From NCBI GenBank assembly GCA_018399015.1, contig CP073761.1, positions 2,356,001-2,420,000 of the forward strand: 64,000 bases of DNA, read 5' to 3'. The notes beneath the pieces were generated by a model that was not told the origin of the DNA, did not search any database, and worked only from the letters and a program-made list of their open reading frames with translations. This document shows positions 63,111 through 64,000 of this stretch, one piece after another (the stretch's first letter is position 1; each line of letters opens with the position of its first letter). The stretch is from Cyanobium sp. M30B3. GTDB lineage: Bacteria > Cyanobacteriota > Cyanobacteriia > PCC-6307 > Cyanobiaceae. The translations under genes were made by a program, and so were the position numbers.

Positions 63111-64000
63111 TCAGCCCAGGGCCTGCTGCAGGGAGCCGCTGCCGCCGCTGGCACGCCAGCCGGCGGGGAAGTCGCCGCTGGCCTCGCCGCTGATCCAGAC
63201 GCGGGGCGGGGCCTGGCCCTGCAGCCAGCGCCGCTCCCGGGGACGCGGCCGGAAGCCCAGCCACACCCCATCGGCCTGCAGCGGCTGCCGTTCCTCCTGC
63301 CAGCTCCAGAGGTCCTGGGGGTCGGGCAACAGCAACCAGCGGCGCTGGCCCACCGCCAGCTGCAGGCCGCGGCTGGAGCTGGCGAACGGCTCGGCGCTGA
63401 GACCCGGACTGGCCAGCCGCTGGCCGGGATGGATGGGCAGGCTGCCATCGGCGGAGGCCAGCACCAGGCCCGCCTGCTCCTGCCAGCAGACCGGCGGAGA
63501 CGGGGCCAGCGGGTCGAGCAGCAGCACCCAGTCGAAACGGGACACCCCCAGGCCGGCGGCCAGTTGGCGGGCCTGGTGGCAGCTGTAGCCGTCGGCCTGC
63601 AGGGCCACCAGGGCCGCCCGGCCGCGGTGGCGGGCCAGCACCAGGTCGCGGCCGCCCTGGTGCACCAGCAGCAGCTGATCAGCCCGCAGGGCAGCCAGGT
63701 GCAGCACCGCCACCAGGGCGATCGCCGCCGGAGCCAACCGCCGCCAGCGCCGGGCCAGATCGGGCAGCAGCAGGCCCAGCATCCCCGCGGCCAGCAACAG
63801 CACCAGGACAGGACTGGGCCGCCCCAGCTGCCATTGGGCCATCGGCAGGCCGGCCACCAGACGCACCACCGCCAGCAGCAGACCGGCCAGGGCGGCCAGG
63901 GGCGGCAGCAGCAGGCCCAGCAGCGACGGCAGCACCACCGCCAGCAGGGCCAGGGTCATGGCGCCCAGGGTGAGGGGCGTGAGCAGGGGCGCGGCCAGCA
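63111..64000 (-). CDS. ComEC/Rec2-like DNA uptake protein, 3' part only
   Basis: The gene enters from the right edge; only the last 296 codons are visible. It begins inside a set of membrane helices (LLTPLTLGAMTLALLAVVLP, LLLPPLAALAGLLLAVVRLV) and then has a soluble C-terminal domain (LARHRGRAALVALQADGYSC, SRFDWVLLLDPLAP). This layout, ComEC competence helices plus a degraded metallo-hydrolase-like end, fits the cyanobacterial ComEC. The call is from layout and is not certain, because the diagnostic N-terminus lies outside the window. Confidence 0.6.
   Translation of the reverse strand, partial: LAAPLLTPLTLGAMTLALLAVVLPSLLGLLLPPLAALAGLLLAVVRLVAGLPMAQWQLGRPSPVLVLLLAAGMLGLLLPDLARRWRRLAPAAIALVAVLHLAALRADQLLLVHQGGRDLVLARHRGRAALVALQADGYSCHQARQLAAGLGVSRFDWVLLLDPLAPSPPVCWQEQAGLVLASADGSLPIHPGQRLASPGLSAEPFASSSRGLQLAVGQRRWLLLPDPQDLWSWQEERQPLQADGVWLGFRPRPRERRWLQGQAPPRVWISGEASGDFPAGWRASGGSGSLQQALG

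Overview
The window looks like a picocyanobacterial chromosome of the Cyanobium/Synechococcus type. It is GC-rich, with tightly packed and often overlapping genes. It carries cyanobacterial signatures: Vipp1, Ycf46, a paired clpR-clpP3, DUF2808 and DUF4359 proteins, a tetrahydrobiopterin glucosyltransferase homologue, and a geranylgeranyl-reductase-family protein. The organism is inferred from gene content only; no rRNA is present.

Layout. 1-6.7 kb: the start of vipp1, a DciA-like protein, a minus-strand envelope or transport operon (DMT transporter, PgtA-like glucosyltransferase, GT39 glycosyltransferase), then sppA-aroH and a DUF2808 protein. 6.8-11 kb: the conserved cluster rpmH-rnpA-PH protein-yidC-DUF177-ycf46. 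11-24.2 kb: a Lys-rich secreted protein, a cysteine-lyase-like PLP enzyme, aqpZ, murE, a thioredoxin-fold protein, yidD, rpsD, a GGR-family reductase, trpC, an AraC-type regulator, lpdA and a SPOUT methyltransferase. 24.4-33 kb: tRNA-Leu(CAG), murA, tRNA-Leu(CAA), argD, folC, a lumenal pentapeptide protein, a GlcD-like oxidase, an amidohydrolase and tRNA-His. 33-46.7 kb: a dgcN-dgcA-like pair, miaB, ddl, ftsQ, ftsZ, SRP RNA, panB, hemW, a PIN-TRAM protein, clpR-clpP3 and a fucosyltransferase-like gene. 46.9-54.3 kb: ilvC, cobD and many small genes, including a HicB plus HicA-eRF1 fusion pair, a Nif11 protein and a Cfa-like methyltransferase.

The main accessory feature is an approximately 8.6-kb integrative element (54340-62964) inserted at the 3' end of tRNA-Ser(CGA). 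A 12-bp copy of the tRNA end marks the far side. The element is more AT-rich than its surroundings. It encodes a P4-type tyrosine integrase, an AlpA-like excisionase, an HUH (rolling-circle) replication protein with a repeated putative origin next to it, ArdC-type antirestriction with iteron-like repeats upstream, a VapD-like nuclease, and a 2.5-kb Calx-beta/RTX-like surface protein as cargo. This combination of an integrase with its own HUH replication module, an antirestriction gene and a surface-protein cargo is the best candidate here for an undescribed system.

Six apparent single-base indels, all at homopolymer runs, break four otherwise intact genes: rnpA (two), aqpZ (one), the amidohydrolase (two) and hemW (one). 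Because rnpA is essential, sequencing or assembly error is the simplest explanation. Several short exact or near-exact tandem duplications (12-20 bp) also recur near gene ends. Both should be kept in mind when using gene boundaries from this window.
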